From Undaria pinnatifida (lineage: Eukaryota > Sar > Phaeophyceae > Laminariales > Alariaceae): 64,000 nt of DNA. Under the pieces are notes generated by a model. The model saw only the letters and a program-made list of their open reading frames with translations, searched no databases and was not told the DNA's origin. The stretch covers positions 11,390,511 through 11,454,510 of the forward strand of contig JABAKD010000007.1 of the NCBI GenBank assembly GCA_012845835.1. The letters run 5' to 3'. Positions 33,527 to 46,300 of this stretch are shown here, piece by piece. The translations under genes were made by a program, and so were the position numbers. How positions within the stretch are numbered: the stretch's first letter is position 1; the number at the start of each line of letters is the position of its first letter.

Positions 33527-33850
33527 TCATAAGGTGGTTCTGTCTGTGTGGGCAGGGAGTAATCTGTGATGAGAACCTCCAGATGCAGCATAGTGCGGCG
33601 GGGAGGATAACGTATTTTCAGCATCTGTGGCAACGGGTGATTCCTTCAACGCGGGTTCACTGCAGAGAGAAGGGGACCGAAAGCTCTCTCTGCTTAACAT
33701 GACCAAAGAATCGCAGTCGCCTGTTGTAGTGGAGTACCCCCCGTAGACGGGTAGTCTATAGGTTCGACATGAAACCATGCCATTTCTTGGGTGAAACCAC
33801 TTGATAGTAGCTGTCACATTCACGTCAATGCCCTCCTAGATGGGCGATAA
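33527..33850 (-). other. Possible exon, unassigned
   Basis: A minus-strand frame of about 100 codons reads EGIDVNVTATIKWFHPRNGM...CRTYRLPVYGGYSTTTGD...CDSLVMLSRESF and stops at 33527. Its composition is protein-like rather than repetitive, and it lies beyond the 3' end of the beta-helix gene on the same strand. There is no recognised domain and no clear partner exon. Confidence 0.2.
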
Positions 33851-36267
33851 TGTAGGTGACGGTGATGTTTCGGGCAGGAAACCAACAATATTTCACTGCT
33901 CTGCCCTGATTGCTCTACCTGTCCTGTTCTGTTCTGTTCTTTCTCGCTCTTTTAACATTCTTTATAGAGTATCTAAGTAAACATTTGCGCCAAGATAGCG
34001 AGCCACGAGGGGAGATGAATAAAATCATCGGAGCAATGAGGAAAACGTTTCCCAACACCGACAACCCTGCGTCCCCCTCGAGGTACCTTGACAATCGTTA
34101 TGGTCGTGCCAGCCTCGCGAAAAAAATGTTTCTCGCCTCTACTACGGTAACGGATGAAACGTTTCGTCATTCACATATTGCATTCGACCAAGGGAGGTTA
34201 TCGTGTCTGCCCCCCAGGTTGGAGTACTGCTCCAGGTGACTCTGATGCACCGTGAGCAAGGAATGTTTGCATAACTTGCTGGTGTAGAGCGTCAAATAAC
34301 GAACCAACCTCCTTGCACTGAGGCTGCAAAACCCACTGCTATCTGTCGCATGGATTGATAGATTCTGCAGACAGACCCAGAACACGTTTACCTTTAATGT
34401 AACCCGAACCGACCAAAACAACAAGGCAATCGTGCCAACACGGAACACAGTTCACCTAATTATGCCAACTATGTCAGACTAGACCGAAACAACAAAACTA
34501 CACATGTGACTCCAATATCAGACCAGAACGAAACTATCAAAGTTTACAGTTTACTACCTGTTGGCCTTTAGCGTGATTTACTCCAAGCTACCTTCAATCC
34601 ACTCACCTGCGTAAGCAGGACTAGCTTCCCTCCCTCCCCTCTGTGTATCAACGAGTTCATTCACCAACTTCAATCCTACCACCGACACCGCAGTACACAC
34701 CCATGAACCAGACGCACAAAACATATCGAACGCGCAACAATTATATCGTTTTATGTCACATTTTTCTCCACCCCTTTACGTGCATAATCAAGACAAGCCC
34801 CCCCCCCCCCCCCCTCCCCTCCCTGTCCAAACACACACCAACAAATGTACTCGTGTCACGTACTCCAATATAAGCATCGATCTCAGAGCATGCAGATATG
34901 AATATGATGCGTAAAACAAGCGTCGAACGCGTACATCGAACGCGGGCGAAGCCCCGCTCCCCGTGTTTGTTCGAGCTCGCAACCACGATTACACTCACCA
35001 CCAACTCCAATACAAGCACCGGCTACACAATACAAGTACATGGACCGGGTACCCCTAACGTGAGTCGAGCGTGCAACAACGTCCGCGCTCTTGCCGTTCC
35101 TTATCCTGTGAAAGAAGGCCAAAGCCCCCCCTCCCTGCCCAAACACGCACTAGCGACAATGTCCACCACCCGCTGCATAATAGGCATATAACACGCAGTA
35201 AGAGGACACAAACAGGACGCACCAAACGTGCATCGAACGTATTATAAATGAACCAAACACAAAGCACAAAATTCATGTACAGACAAACCACAGCACATAC
35301 ACCGAAGTTTAATCTGTAAACTACAACAGACGTGGAATATTTGACATCGGGTTGGTCGCAGAAGAACGAAAGCGACGCTGACCAACGCGAAACCCGAATA
35401 CTTGTTGACCCCACAACCTGCTAAACCTGGACCCTTAGAGAAAAGGAAATACAGTGAACACGTCCTCCAAAAGCTGCAACCATAAATTGAGAAGCAGACG
35501 AGCGTTCAACCTCGCTTTTCGACGGGTTGCCGGGCCTGGCTGTGGGAACGTATACGGCTTTACAACCACGCGCGGTTCGTACCGCCGTCATCAACAGTCC
35601 TGCCGTTGTACGGGTCTTGCACATGGCCTACTCTCCGCGCGTGACCTGCCAGGGGCATTCAAGCCATTACTGTAACATAGCCACTTGTAAGCGAGACGCT
35701 ACAGGATGCGCCAGCGACGAACACGTGCGCCATTTGTTTGCCTCCAACCGAAGAGAAGACAATGTTCCGTGTTTTTGTCTTAATACTACACAGCTTCTGC
35801 CCAGCGAGGCCTAAAACAGAGGGGGGGACAGAACAAACAAAAGGGTCACAGAAAAAAATCCTCGCCATCTCTAAAAAAAAGACTCTCAGAAACACCATTT
35901 CGAGTTTATAGTAGAGTCGTGCAGTTCGACGCGCGTGTCCCAGGTTTGGGAGGAACAGCAAAAATTCCAGTTCTCTCCCCAGATTCGAGACAACTGCATT
36001 TTGTACATGCCGCCGAAACCAACAGCTATTCAGGTATACAGCAGCAGGTGCACCCATCCACGCACAAAGCACCAAGCCGTCCGTTTGAGCAAGCCTTGAT
36101 CAAATTTTCTTGTCTAGAAAACGAGCTAAAACCAGGAGCACCTTCCAACAAAACCCACAGATACCCAGGTATACAGACCCATTCATGCAAAAAACGTGAA
36201 TCCACAATTCCGAGTAACCAATTGGCGCCAACACGAAAGACAGACACACCACGTCACAATTTGTAGC
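33851..36267. other. Spacer with AT-rich and C-rich stretches
   Basis: No gene is supported. A poly-C run lies at 34799-34814. Motifs such as ATCGAACGCG and CCAAACACACAC recur between 34640 and 35240, suggesting old local duplication. Confidence 0.4.
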
Positions 36268-36674
36268 CAGAATCCTCTTGATCGAAAGCGTGGCCGACCG
36301 CGGAGGGAGTATCGGGCATCAAGGATTACCTCGCACGGAAACAATAGTTGAACCCTACCCCCCCCCCCGCCCCCCAACGAGCACACCCCCCGAATATTTT
36401 CATAACTTGTGCAACCGATCACCCCCCCTCCCCCTCCCCCTACTCCTGCCGTCCGACATCAACAGAAACACTTTGTAGCCAGCATCCTCTTGATCGAAAG
36501 CGTGGCCGACCGCGGAGTATCGGGCATCAAAGATTATCTCGCACGGAAACAATAGTTGAACCCTCCCCCCCCCCCCAACGAGCACACCCCCCGATTTATT
36601 TTTTCAACTAGTGCAACCGATCACCCCCCCCCCCCCCCCCCCCCCTATTCCTGCCGTCCAACATCAACAGAAAC
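36268..36674. repeat. Tandem duplication of about 205 bp
   Basis: The units 36268-36474 and 36475-36674 share ATCCTCTTGATCGAAAGCGT, CGCACGGAAACAATAGTTGA, AACGAGCACACCCCCCGA, TGCAACCGATCACCCCCC and ACATCAACAGAAACAC. They differ mainly in the length of C runs, so the duplication is recent. Confidence 0.85.
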
Positions 36675-37080
36675 ACGCAAGACGCACAATCACGCCCCTC
36701 TCTCTGCCACCCAACAACTCTTAACTCTAGCCTGGCGCAAACGACGACCGTTCCTACAGTCACGTTTTCTTAAATAGGAAGCTCATAACCATTCCAGTAA
36801 AACCACACTACAAGCAGACAGTTCAGGAATGCAGGGTTAGCGTACATATATAAAAAACTCAACTTCAGGAGACGAATGTATCCCACGTGCGCGAAGGACG
36901 AACAGAGCACGTGGTGTTTGTGTGGAGTAAACACTACTGTCCCAATCGAGTAATATCCACGTACATCGAGACCAGTCGGTTTGACATAGAAGGCTGTTAC
37001 GTATAAGCTTATCTGCCGACGCCCTGCGCTGCCTATAGAACGCGGCTTGTCGGCCAATCACCCCCTTTACTGCGCTACGA

Positions 37081-37210
37081 TCTTAATCAACGTCTCCGCG
37101 GTGGAAGGGGAGCCGCAGTACCCCGCTCCAAGGCTGGGTCTGTCCTGGATTCCCACACTCAAAACCCCCTACAAACCACTCTCACTACAAATCTGAGTAA
37201 CCGAACCGAA
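37081..37210 (-). pseudogene. Decayed copy of the terminal coding segment
   Basis: Translated on the minus strand this stretch gives GSVTQICSESGL, a stop, then VLSVGIQDRPSLGAGYCGSP. That matches SSITQIGSESDF and VLSVGIRDRPDLGPDYCSSP in the functional exon (37500-37640). One internal stop and several replacements show it is no longer constrained. It lies about 250 bp beyond the gene's stop, so it is a partial tandem duplicate of the gene's 3' end or the residue of a neighbouring paralogue. Confidence 0.7.
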
Positions 37211-37459
37211 ATCTTGCCTAGAATAACTTCGACTAACAACCAGGGCGGTGCTAGGTGCTGTGGTGCCTATACGTCTTTACGCGAAGGGCATCGGCAACTA
37301 AGCTTGACGATCCAGAGCGAGGGAACAGCAAAAACGACAATGTTTCGTCTGCCCTGCTCGTGCGCGTTGGGGGCTTTCCCAGCACTGGGAAGCCACCGTG
37401 GTTCCAACGGACACTAAACCCCTCGGTACAAGCTTCCCTTCGGATGTCTCGGTGTGCTT

Positions 37460-40306
37460 CTACGTATAGAAAGCACCTCTTCGGTCAATGACATTCTCCG
37501 CCGTACTACCTTCACTATCATCATCCGTGGTAGACGGAGAGCTGCAGTAATCAGGCCCAAGATCAGGCCTGTCCCGGATTCCCACACTCAAAACCGTGAA
37601 ATCACTCTCTGAACCAATTTGAGTGATCGAACTGAATTCCTCTCCAGGAAACCCACCGCCTCCCGGGCGTATACGAACTGCCCCCCCGTGAACGCCAGCA
37701 AGCCTACTGCTTAGATCGGAGAAATCTAGCTCCGTAAAAGCGTCCTCTTGTTCAGTCCTACCATCAGTCCCAGAGACAGTGTGCTCCGCCTCAGCCCCCT
37801 TACCTCCAAAGGGGGTGTGCGCGGGCGAGTCTCCCGTTCCAACGCGTCCCGCCCGATGGACGCCGCTGAGGTTGCTACCACCACTGAGACGACTACCAAC
37901 GTCTGAAAAATCGGGTTCCGTAAACGTGTACTCTTGGTTTACCTGCTTCTGCTTATTCCCAGCCGTGGGAGAGTTAGCCGCCGAGGCCTCGACGGGGTCA
38001 GGGGTTAGTTCCCTTCCGTCGAACGCTGCCAGTCCAGGAAAGGGTTCGGCGATGGCGTCGTCGTCGAAGTCACCGCTGCCCACACCGCCCCGGTGACCGT
38101 CTTCCTCGGGATCGCTTGATGGTGGGCTGTAACACATACCATCGGGGTCCGCGTCGTTTGAGGGAACGAAGTAACGCTTGATTGAGGTAACAGATACGCC
38201 CCTTCCTCCCCCTCCTCGTCCACCTCCTCCTTCTGCTCTTACAACACCAAAAAGTAGGCTGTCGTTGCTGTCTGCTGAGTGAGAGCTACCGAATCGGTCA
38301 GGCTCATCACCAGGTGCAAAGGAATGTTTGCCTGAAGTGCCAGAAGACATTCCTGTTCCCCCAAGTCCTCCTTCCCTTTCCCGTCCAACATTTCCAGCAG
38401 AACAATAGCGTTTGGTTGAAGAACCATACGCGCGACCTCCTCCAGCAGCAACGGCGACTTCCCTGCCTTCTACTGCGTGGTAGCTTCCGGTTGGGTCATG
38501 CTCGCTGTCGGGAACAAAGTGACGCTTAGCTGAAACACCACCAGGCAAGGATCCTCCTCCTGCAACACCAACAAAAACCCTATCGTTACCTCCTACTGAT
38601 TGATACATACCGCAATGGTCAGGCTCTTTGCCGGACACGAAGTGCTTGGCTGATATACCAGAAGCCTCGTCTCCCTCCCCTTCCCCCCCACCGCCTCCGA
38701 CTCCTACAGAACTCCCGCTGCTGCCATGTACAGCGTGATAACTACCAATTCGGCCAGGATTATCGCCTGGGGCGGAGAAACGCTTGACTAAGGCAACCGG
38801 AAACGAGCCCCTTCCGCCGCGGACGCCGCCTCCACCTCTTCCCGCTCCTCCGTCCCCGCCCCCTCCCTCTCTATCAACAAAACTATCACTGCCGATGCCA
38901 CCGTCTATCGGGTGGGAGATATATTTTTCCAGGTCGGCATCTTCCTCCTCCACTGATGCGCTCTCTTGAGAGTCTCCTCTTCGCCAAATCTCAATAGACG
39001 GTCCCAGAGAAGTCACCGTGGAGGATAGCGTGTTGCTCGTGGACAATTTCGGCCTGCCTATACTTGCAACAGGCGACATCAATGGAGGGGGTATCGATGC
39101 AGTGCGAGATCCGGGGGTGTACGCTATCGGGGACAGCAGCCTCGCAGGACCAGTACCCGGTTGACGTTCCTTCCGGTCCACTTGTACAATACTGCTCGCG
39201 GATGGATAGTGCAGCCCGTTCAGTCCAACAGCACTGCTTGCTGATGGGTAGCGCAGCCCGTCCCGTTCAGCAGAAGCGGAAGTAGCGTTAGCAGGAGAAA
39301 CAAAAGCAGGATAATAACGAGGGGGAGGAGGAGGATGATAAATAGGACGCGGCGACGATATCGCCGCCATATCTCCGTCGACGACACTGCTCGTTGATGG
39401 ATAGCGCAGCCCGTCCAGTGGAAGAGGGTGATAAGCGGGAGAGACAAAGGTAGGATGTTGATGAGGAGGACGTGGAGGAGAAATATGAGGTACTAACGCT
39501 GTCGTCTCATCGGGGTCGGGCATATCGAGTTTCAGGGCCTTCATCTCTTTCTTGATAGCCGCTGAGAAATCGCCTCCGGATGTCGTACTATGCCAGCCCG
39601 CTCCCTCTCCATCCCACACCTTCTCCTCGTCCTCCTCCATTTTCTCGTCCTCCTCTTCCTTCTCGTCCCCATTTCTCTGATGCTCGTATCTCTGGCTAGC
39701 CCTTACGGCCGCGGCAAAGTCCTTGTCACCATTAGTTTCCCCGAACGATTCACGAACAGAAGGCTCATTGAGGCCATCGTTGCCGCTCGAGAGGTGAGCG
39801 TTGCCGCCGTACAGACCGGCGTAGGTTCCTCGCTCGACGGCATCCCTCTCGCCCGCCCCAGCGGCGGGCAAGAGGTGGCTCGCGATAGACGAGGACGACG
39901 ACAAAACGTCCATCTTTTCCTCTGTCTGCTGCCCAAACCCGTCCACGCCGCTGCTGCCGAAGATAGGCCGCGGCAACTGTGGCAACGGTGGTGGTGGTGG
40001 AGTTGCGTGAAACATGCGAGAATAGCCGACGTTGTTGCCGCTGCCGCCACCGCCACCACCACCACCGCCGCCAACGCTACCAACACTGCCCACGTGAACA
40101 GTATCCAAAACCCTCCGCCTGGAGGCCGAGCGTTCTAGCACGCTCTTGACCCCGGGTGAAACGGAGAAGGAAATTTCCTTGTCGTTTATGTCGTAAACGT
40201 TGTATTGGTCGAGGTCGGCCGGCAGAGCATCGGTGACGTAGACCCCCTTGTCCGCCGCGATCCCGAGCCCGTTGGCAAGCAAGAACCCCTCCGAGCTCCG
40301 CGCACC
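37460..40306 (-). CDS. Exon 6: long repeat-built intracellular tail
   Basis: The terminal exon has 948 codons plus TAG. Acceptor TAATCCACAG|GGTGCG enters the frame in phase 0. Order: GLGIAADKGVYVTDALPADL and a basic ERSASRRR patch; a Gly run; PPPPPLPQLPRP (SH3/WW-like ligand); an acidic EEEDEKMEEDEE helix; two FVSPA repeats and three GL(R/H)YPS(T/A)SS repeats (39184-39412); six KR-F-P...DP.G.YH.V units (38095-38803); two FTE.DFSD...SRL repeats (37685-37933); and a C-terminus with SITQIGSESDFTVLSVG. There are many Ser/Thr sites and no enzyme domain, so a scaffold or signalling tail is the likeliest role. This is inference from composition. Confidence 0.8.
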   Translation of the reverse strand, partial: GARSSEGFLLANGLGIAADKGVYVTDALPADLDQYNVYDINDKEISFSVSPGVKSVLERSASRRRVLDTVHVGSVGSVGGGGGGGGGGSGNNVGYSRMFHATPPPPPLPQLPRPIFGSSGVDGFGQQTEEKMDVLSSSSSIASHLLPAAGAGERDAVERGTYAGLYGGNAHLSSGNDGLNEPSVRESFGETNGDKDFAAAVRASQRYEHQRNGDEKEEEDEKMEEDEEKVWDGEGAGWHSTTSGGDFSAAIKKEMKALKLDMPDPDETTALVPHISPPRPPHQHPTFVSPAYHPLPLDGLRYPSTSSVVDGDMAAISSPRPIYHPPPPPRYYPAFVSPANATSASAERDGLRYPSASSAVGLNGLHYPSASSIVQVDRKERQPGTGPARLLSPIAYTPGSRTASIPPPLMSPVASIGRPKLSTSNTLSSTVTSLGPSIEIWRRGDSQESASVEEEDADLEKYISHPIDGGIGSDSFVDREGGGGDGGAGRGGGGVRGGRGSFPVALVKRFSAPGDNPGRIGSYHAVHGSSGSSVGVGGGGGEGEGDEASGISAKHFVSGKEPDHCGMYQSVGGNDRVFVGVAGGGSLPGGVSAKRHFVPDSEHDPTGSYHAVEGREVAVAAGGGRAYGSSTKRYCSAGNVGREREGGLGGTGMSSGTSGKHSFAPGDEPDRFGSSHSADSNDSLLFGVVRAEGGGGRGGGGRGVSVTSIKRYFVPSNDADPDGMCYSPPSSDPEEDGHRGGVGSGDFDDDAIAEPFPGLAAFDGRELTPDPVEASAANSPTAGNKQKQVNQEYTFTEPDFSDVGSRLSGGSNLSGVHRAGRVGTGDSPAHTPFGGKGAEAEHTVSGTDGRTEQEDAFTELDFSDLSSRLAGVHGGAVRIRPGGGGFPGEEFSSITQIGSESDFTVLSVGIRDRPDLGPDYCSSPSTTDDDSEGSTAENVIDRRGAFYT

Positions 40307-43300
40307 CTGTGGATTACCAAGCCGGAAAAGTGAAAAATCAAGGGACCAAGGCTACGGTAGGGGGGGTACCCCCTTTTTCACCGGTGTGTTTAAGCCACTC
40401 GCACGAGTAGCTCTGTACCCTACGGATGAAGATGGTTTAGGCACTTGGTTTGGCGCAGCTTAGATCACCTTTGCATTGCGGATTGATTTCGTCAATGTAA
40501 AACATAAAGAAAACGTAAGATTGCATAGGAACAAAGGGGTTACTCGCGCGAGTGACCCCTAGCCACTGAAATAAAAGCCCAAAAGGGGACCCCCCTACCG
40601 TAGCCTGGGTCAAGGACGGTGATAACCTAGGCCCCTGTCATCGACCAGTGCTGAATCTCTCCGGCGGATAACTTGAACAGTCCGGGTAAAAAGGTGAGAT
40701 AGTCACCGTAAAACGACAATATCACGGTCGTGGCTGCATACCCACACCTGAAATACAACGGCCGACGTATGGTACATGACCATATGGCAACGCCGGAGAC
40801 TTAAAAAATACGATACCCGTGGTAAGGGAACGGGTGAGGAACAAACAAAACTGAAAAAGGGCTAATTCGCGGTAAACTGTACTTTAAATGCGAGTTTTAC
40901 TACTCCGGAAACAGTACTAGCAAGACAAAATAATGTTTACAGCGTCAGTCGTGATAGATCCATCCAAACCGCTAGACCACGGAATGGTGTTTGATGGGCT
41001 GGCTCCAAAGACGCAAGCCATCGCAGAGGTGCACCGTGTTTTCCTCTAATGCTCCTCGCTAGAGGAGCTCTACGTACCCCAAACCAAAAGCTGATCCGGA
41101 GAAGCGAAACGGTTCTACCCGATAGCAACTACTCCCCATGGCCTAAGCGTACTACCATAATAGTAGGTGTGCAACGAAAAATGCCGAAAAAAAAAAGGAA
41201 AACCAACGATCTTGGGTTAAGAAGACATATCACGCGGGAAACATTTCAGCCTTTATGTGCTCTGTCTATCATAGTACGCGTAAAAGAAAGTAAGGACTCG
41301 TACGGGATTTGGACTGTCGCCTTCGAAAATCTACAGGTTCATAACATGACGCGTGATAATTATTCCGCGGTTCCATTTTTTGCTCCGTCGCAGCGTACGT
41401 GGATTCGAAATTAAAGTATAACACCTGCACACGACAACACAGTAATATGTCGTTTGTATTATTTCGTATGTGGTTCCGTTGGTTTGCCCCTGTTGATTTC
41501 TACGTTTCCCTGACGCCCTAAATCCCGCCCCTCCTTCCCCCTGGTGCCAAGGTGATGTAACGGTTTTACATTCATGGACGACAGCGCGGTGACAATACTT
41601 GGCAGGAGGAAACGAACAGGCCCGTTTACCATGCCGTATTGCAAGCACATGTTTCCGGCAAAGCCAACCACAAGAAAACCCACCGACGTATCAACAAAGT
41701 TGCGGCCCCGTCAGGTCAGGGCGTGCTCACAGGTGTCCGACGATGATCCCGCCCAGCAGGCTGCTGCCCTTCGCCGCGCTTCAACAAGAAATCCAGTGCC
41801 GTGGGGTGCTTTCGGAGGAAGGCATCGAGACAGCACAGCCCCACAATGATCATGACCAGGCCGATCGTGACGATAACCAGCAGCAAGCCTTGGTCCACGA
41901 CTATTCTGTTGGATGATCCGCCTAATCGGCGACGGCTAGGTTTGCCTCTACCAACGCGGAGGCGTGTTAAGGCGTCGTCATGTTTGGGCTCCACATGCGA
42001 AATGTAGGAGACGCTGTTGAATTTGGCAGTGTCAACTATCATTGCGGAGATAGCTTCGTCGCATCCCGTACCGCAAGCTTTGTCGAAAACAACCTCGAGA
42101 CGTGTTTGAGCCCCAACGACCTGCACGTAGACGGTAGGCACGTGCGGAAGTGCGGTGATCATCACGGGGAGAAAAAGCTGATGTGCTGTGTGAAGACATG
42201 CATGGCATTTCGAGTGGACAGAGTGCACAAACCTCCGAATTTTCTACCTTTATCGCAGAACTCGTGAACTGCCATATCTCAATAGTGCTGCAGACGCTAT
42301 CATCGGGCACGTCAGTCCCATAATGGTGGCAGGTGCTACTCCTGCGGCAGCACGACTCTAACCAAACCCTCACCTTAGACGACACTCGTTCTATACAAGC
42401 CGGAGCGGCTGCGGCGGTGATGGACTGCCCCTCGGCAATATTTTCGTTCTCCGAGCTGTCGGCGCTAAACTCGCAGCGTCTCATCTATGTCGGAAAATAG
42501 GGCAGTAGGGTGGCATACGCCGCACAAATGCCAGGACGATCGAGGTGACGATGTCGATTGTCGCATCTCGAGATCAGCAGAAACGAAGAACGCGTGCTTC
42601 TCTTGACCAAACCCCAATGTTCATGGTTTTTATAAAGAACATCCTCAACACCATATCCCTACCGCATGGGTGTGCATACTAACTTCTAGAGCTTCGCACG
42701 GGCGGAGTGTATGCCCCACCCGGAAACTGGCTCTATTCTATGTGAAAACGTGCACGTGTACATCGATGACTAGTCCCAGCTCCTAGATGTCAAACGAAAA
42801 ACAAAGAAGGGAAACAAGAATATTTTTTCCCGACGATGTTGGGCTATGTAGCCCTCTGTCATTAAAAAACAAGATACATAACGTGCTACGCCTGCCGTAG
42901 TGCTCATTCAAACCCCGGTCGACCGCAGTAGTAGTGGTGACTCGTGATGCGACGGATAGCATTGTTTAGCCAAATTAGTCTGTCAATGACAGGGCTCCTT
43001 AGCCTGTTTGCGTCGGAATGCGAAGTGCTTCCTTTTCAAGACACGATTTGTTTTTCGTACGCCTAGGCCACGTTTTGGTTCATCGAGCTGAACTTTCACT
43101 TCTATTCTCTCGAAACAAATTTTCGGCTGGAGTATAGAAACCCTCAAGAAGGAAGCAATTGGCGCACATCTGGCGTAGCTTGCATATACCGTATGTGTAT
43201 CACACTACGAGTAAACGAGAAGCATTCCACGAAAGGGGTAACGCCTGTATTTTCCCCGGCGTTCCCTGCTTGGAGGACGGTGTGTACCTCTCCCCCAAGA

Positions 43301-46300
43301 CAACCACTCTGGGCAAAACCTAAAGGGGAAAGTGAATCCAGATGAACAAGCGCATGGTGGCATATATTGGACAATCTTCGAAAATACGAATCGTATCCGG
43401 GCGACGTTGGTGACACTATAGTTCACCACGAGAAGAGCCCCCCCCCCCCTGCCCCCCCACCGCGAGTCACAATTTGTTTGACGTTATAACCTCTTTAGCG
43501 CAGCGTCAACCGCGTGTTTTTAGCATAAATTTCTTCCGGACTTACTCGTTGGTCATTGACTTTCAGTACATTATTGATAACCTCGAATGTTAAGCGTACA
43601 GCGCCGCAATACGCGCACAGTAGCACGTGGCGTGGTGGGTTGTGTCGCACCCCTCACCTCTAAGCGGTTGGCATCATCTCTGAAGCCTGAAGGCGTGAAA
43701 GACACCGCTGCTCGGTCTCGACCCACGCCCCAAAATGTCGTGTCGGTGACGGCCAGATCTCCGCCGTCGACGGCCACCGCGGCACACTCGGCCAGACCAC
43801 CATTTTTCCACTCGAAGCTTGAAGCTTCGATAACCACAGGTCGTTGTACGGCGCTGGCCGGGTTACGATAGCTTGTTACAGCCCCCCCGTCCGATCCCTG
43901 CAAAGCGTGGTTTGTTTTGATAAAACAACGATCGATGTCGTCGCGAGCAGATACATCGATTGGCTGCACGCTTGCCCTTCGGAAGACAGCGGTCGAGGTT
44001 CTCACGGCGAAATTAACGCTAGCGTGTTTGGTCTAAGGAGGCCTCGATGGGACAAGACCGTCGGCTGATGTACTTGGGTTGTTAGCAGTATTATAGTTAG
44101 TAGTGTAGTATAGTCTAGACCTTTAGTTAGAAGTATAGTCTAGACTACCAGTATACCTGTATTATTAATAGTACACTTAGTGGTATGGTACACAACGCAC
44201 GTTGCTTTGTGCTGCTGCTGAGCGCTGTGTTAACTGTTGTTAAAAAGTTGTTGTAACTTTTTGTTGTTCTTAGTGTGTCGACTAGGTGTGTGAAAGTGTT
44301 GCCTGCAACGCCTGTTGGTCAAACGTTAGACACACGTACTACTGAGCACAGAGTAGGCCTCCTCTATCAGATGCCTATATTTTGTACGTACATGTATCTC
44401 CTATTGCGCACACAAGATTGCCGGGCTATTGACAAGCGGCGTCTCCGATTCCAAAAGCGTCGTTGCCGATGTAGTGTTATCCAGGACAACCCAGGACACT
44501 TACCGAGCTTAAGAGAGGTATTTGCCAAATCTCACTTTTGAACCCTTTCGAGTTCCCTGAAGCGATTGTTAACGCAATTTCCGTCGGGATGTCATTCAAT
44601 TTTCGGAAAAAAAATGTATATTACGTTGTAGTTGTAGGCCATGGGATTGTTTGTCGGATGGCACGTGCTACAATATAGGCATCGCTTTTTGTCTGAGATG
44701 TTTTCTGAATAACGGGACTCCTTAGCCCCAAATCGTCGGAAATACGAGGTGATTCGTTTTGCATGATTCTCGAGGTATACCTAGGCCATGGAATGCTTCA
44801 TCCGGTAGCGTTTTCAGTTTTTTTTCCAAGTCAGTTTTGGGGTTGAGAAGGACATGTTATACGCTCCTAAACTGAGGAAACCTCAAAAGAAAGATGGTGC
44901 ACCTCTATCGTAGCACGATCGGAATAGAACTTATAACATCATCCGCATCAGCTTTTTGGGGGAGAAGCGGAACTTCTCAAGTGGGATGGATGCCTATTGA
45001 AAATAAACGGCCCACCTCGCCCGTACCATGCTTCGCCTGTGTACGCTTAACCTTACGCGCTCTCACCTCCGAGCAGGGACCGCCGACCACAACAGTGCAG
45101 CCCCGGATGATCGCCCCGTAGCATGACAAAGCGCTCCCGCTCCCCTGTAACGCCCTCGAACCTAGCGAGAACGTGCTGTCCGTCACCGATAGTTTGGCGC
45201 CCGGCCCAGAAACAACCGCTCGAGCACGAGGGGTGCCGTAGTTAGCGTTCCCCGTATACAGTCCGCCACGTTTGGTATATTCACTCCTGTGAAACGGCCC
45301 ACTACTATGTATGGTCCTATTAGGGTTTAGAGGGCCGCCACCACCACCACCACCATCACCACCACCACCATCACCACCGTTATTGACACGTATACTCCTA
45401 TTGACCGGCTCTCTCCTGTTTACAGGCGTACTACTATTGACGGAAACGTCACTGCTATGGAAAACATCAGCAGCAGCTCCGCCAGTAGGTTCGTCTTCGT
45501 CGCCTTGGTCGAAGAAAAGTGAACTTATGATCTCGATTGTTTCGGTACCCTCGGCGTGGATGACCGCTCCCGCCCCGAACCGCGAGGCAACGCCAAAGGT
45601 GGAATTTGTGACGAGGATGCTGCCGTTGCTAGAGTTCGAATGGACCTGCGCATTAAAAAACAAAATCGGTTGCACAACATGCATGATGTCAAACCACGAT
45701 ACACTGCTGTGCTTCGTCATTGTTGGAGTTTCGGGAATCGGTCAACGCACACATTTAAAGCTACCAAGACCCAAAGTACAATAATACACTTTGTGATCAG
45801 TGTGCGAGTTTCAAAATTCGACCAACGCATACAAATAGTCGATAGTTACAAAATTCAAATGGTTCTATCTTGTGTCGCCATTGTGCCAGTATTTAAAACC
45901 GACCAGCCCATACAAGCTGACCACAACTGCACCCCGTGTGCAAGCCTCCTGAGTTACAGCGTGTTTTACAGTAGTAGTACTGTAACGTCAGCGCAAAATA
46001 ATAACCTTGCGCGCGGTTCGCCACAAAGACGCGTGCTACGATGATGCTAGCGCTTCTTGGCAGTTTTAATTTCGATTGACGGGTCTCAACAGTTTCGATT
46101 TTGACTGACGGGGCTCAGTAATCCAAAAATTCGTCGGAATGTCAATATTTTTTGTCAACTTGGTACTATATTTGGTATACCTAGGCCATGGGATTGTTGA
46201 TAACAAAATTACCGGATATTCTCAAAATTAGCTTTTCGTGAATGTAGAGAGCTTTTTTAAAAGAAGATTCCCATACGACAATTAATGGTGGTGCCACTCT

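Noticed and set aside
39590-40138. 182-codon plus-strand frame
   Set aside because: Shadow of the long tail exon on the minus strand.
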